Assembly (NCBI GenBank): GCA_900319655.1
Contig: ONPH01000091.1
Span: 1-7,751, forward strand
Length of the DNA stretch: 7,751 nucleotides
Direction: 5' to 3'
From: an uncultured Eubacteriales bacterium
Lineage (GTDB): Bacteria > Bacillota > Clostridia > Oscillospirales > Acutalibacteraceae
Part shown: positions 7,219 to 7,751 of the stretch, piece by piece
How the letters are laid out: the number at the start of each line of letters is the position of its first letter
How positions within the stretch are numbered: the stretch's first letter is position 1
Translations under genes and position numbers: made by a program
The notes under the pieces: model-generated
The model's database searches: none
The model's input: the letters and a program-made list of their open reading frames with translations, nothing else
What the model was told of the DNA's origin: nothing

Positions 7219-7340
7219 ATACTATTCTCAGATAAAAGACTTTAAAACATATGTCGATGGAAAATTTTGCAGAACAAGGCGGAGGACGCCGCAAGGCTGA
7301 CGCCTTGCAAGGACTAAAGGATTTTATTAGAGAATAGTAT
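7219..7340. repeat. 122-bp MITE-like element with terminal inverted repeats
   Basis: ATACTATTCTC at 7219-7229 is the exact inverse of GAGAATAGTAT at 7330-7340. With two mismatches the match extends to 19 bp (7219-7237 against 7322-7340, sharing an inner ATAAAA). The interior has a 7-bp hairpin, GCAAGGC-TGAC-GCCTTGC at 7291-7308, preceded by GGCG-GAGGA-CGCC. TTA flanks a slightly trimmed version on both sides (7217-7219 and 7340-7342), a possible 3-bp target duplication that could also be chance. There is no ORF. It may be a non-autonomous transposable remnant, another type of intergenic repeat, or a structured RNA; the inverted ends themselves are directly visible. Confidence 0.55.
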
Positions 7341-7360
7341 TAGTAATATGGAATAATAGT

Positions 7361-7381
7361 GGGAGACCGCGATTGTCTCCC
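7361..7381 (-). terminator. Possible terminator of the patatin-like gene
   Basis: GGGAGAC and GTCTCCC form a perfect 7-bp stem around a 7-nt loop, nine bases past the minus-strand stop at 7390. The bases after it on the minus strand (ACTATTATTCC) are only moderately T-rich, so it is a weak or Rho-aided terminator at best. Confidence 0.5.
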
Positions 7382-7389
7382 TTACAAAT

Positions 7390-7751
7390 TTAACGCTTAG
7401 CTTCATTAAAGAAAGCTCTTAATTCATCGACCTTTTCCTCTGCCGCCTGTCTGCCGAGCTGATAGACCTTTTCCATAACCTCGGGGTCGTGCTCAACACG
7501 GTCGATGGGCAGTTTTTCCTTGGGGCAGATAACCACCGCGTTGCCGAGCTTTTCCTCCTGAAAAACCCTTGCGCGGCTGTCGTTGTAAATGATGTGCCTG
7601 TGCAAAATCGCGTCGTAGGTGTAGGGGTATTTTCTCAGGCTGAGCTTCATCAGCGGCAGCATTGAAGCCTTTTCCTTTACATAATCCCTCGGCTGGGTAA
7701 GTACGACGACGTTTTTTTCGCAGCCGCCGACTATCATAAACTCAATCGGGA
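7390..7751 (-). CDS. Patatin-like phospholipase family protein, C-terminal part (runs off the window)
   Basis: The reading frame is open from the stop at 7390-7392 to the right edge, encoding about 119 residues that begin PIEF. The Met at 7737 is internal: the frame continues upstream with no stop, and PIEFM followed by VGGCEKNVVVLTQPRDYVK is the usual sequence just after the Asp-Gly of the patatin catalytic dyad. The rest also fits the family: SLRKYPYTYDAILHRHIIYND, then GNAVVICPKEKLPIDRVEHDP and a C-terminal helix ending FFNEAKR. Bacterial members (RssA/YjjU type) are Ser-Asp lipid acyl hydrolases of uncertain substrate. The nucleophile motif GxSxG and the catalytic Asp would lie outside the window, so activity cannot be judged. 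The family call rests on this conserved tail alone. Confidence 0.78.
   Translation of the reverse strand, partial: PIEFMIVGGCEKNVVVLTQPRDYVKEKASMLPLMKLSLRKYPYTYDAILHRHIIYNDSRARVFQEEKLGNAVVICPKEKLPIDRVEHDPEVMEKVYQLGRQAAEEKVDELRAFFNEAKR

Noticed and set aside
7390..7737. A complete 115-residue small protein starting at Met 7737
   Set aside because: The frame is open to the window edge and the residues before this Met match the patatin family, so it is the tail of a longer protein.

Overview
The window looks like chromosomal DNA of a gut-type Clostridia, most likely of the Oscillospiraceae/Ruminococcus kind. This rests on a single-chain PurL that begins in the clostridial manner, Gram-positive style lipoprotein and Shine-Dalgarno signals, mid-GC coding sequence with AT-rich intergenic gaps, and U-tailed intrinsic terminators. 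The assignment is an inference from style and is not proof of a genus.

Layout from left to right. (1) A lipoprotein of the cobalamin/iron-siderophore substrate-binding fold with a C-terminal peptidoglycan-binding domain (6-1343, +), closed by a strong terminator. (2) A 310-base gap holding two tandem copies of a ~100-bp hairpin-rich repeat unit that share an exact 37-bp core. (3) A D-2-hydroxyacid dehydrogenase on the minus strand (1654-2520). It appears to have lost about 27 residues in frame, including the segment that normally carries the catalytic glutamate. (4) A 95-base divergent promoter region, with two near-consensus promoters back to back and their -35 boxes one base apart. (5) A HAD-family phosphatase (2616-3323, +) with its own terminator. 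(6) purL (3460-7161, +), a 1233-residue FGAM synthase of de novo purine synthesis, flanked by terminators and so apparently a single-gene unit. (7) A 122-bp element with imperfect terminal inverted repeats and an internal hairpin, resembling a MITE or other small intergenic repeat. (8) The C-terminal part of a patatin-like phospholipase on the minus strand, running off the right edge.

The genes do not form one pathway. This is an ordinary housekeeping and accessory stretch with short monocistronic units separated by terminators. The dehydrogenase and the HAD hydrolase share a promoter region and may be co-regulated, but nothing in the sequence links their substrates. No clearly new multi-gene system is visible. 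The items most worth checking are the dehydrogenase lacking its catalytic segment, the two intergenic repeat elements, the symmetric divergent promoters, and the fusion of a binding protein to a cell-wall anchor.
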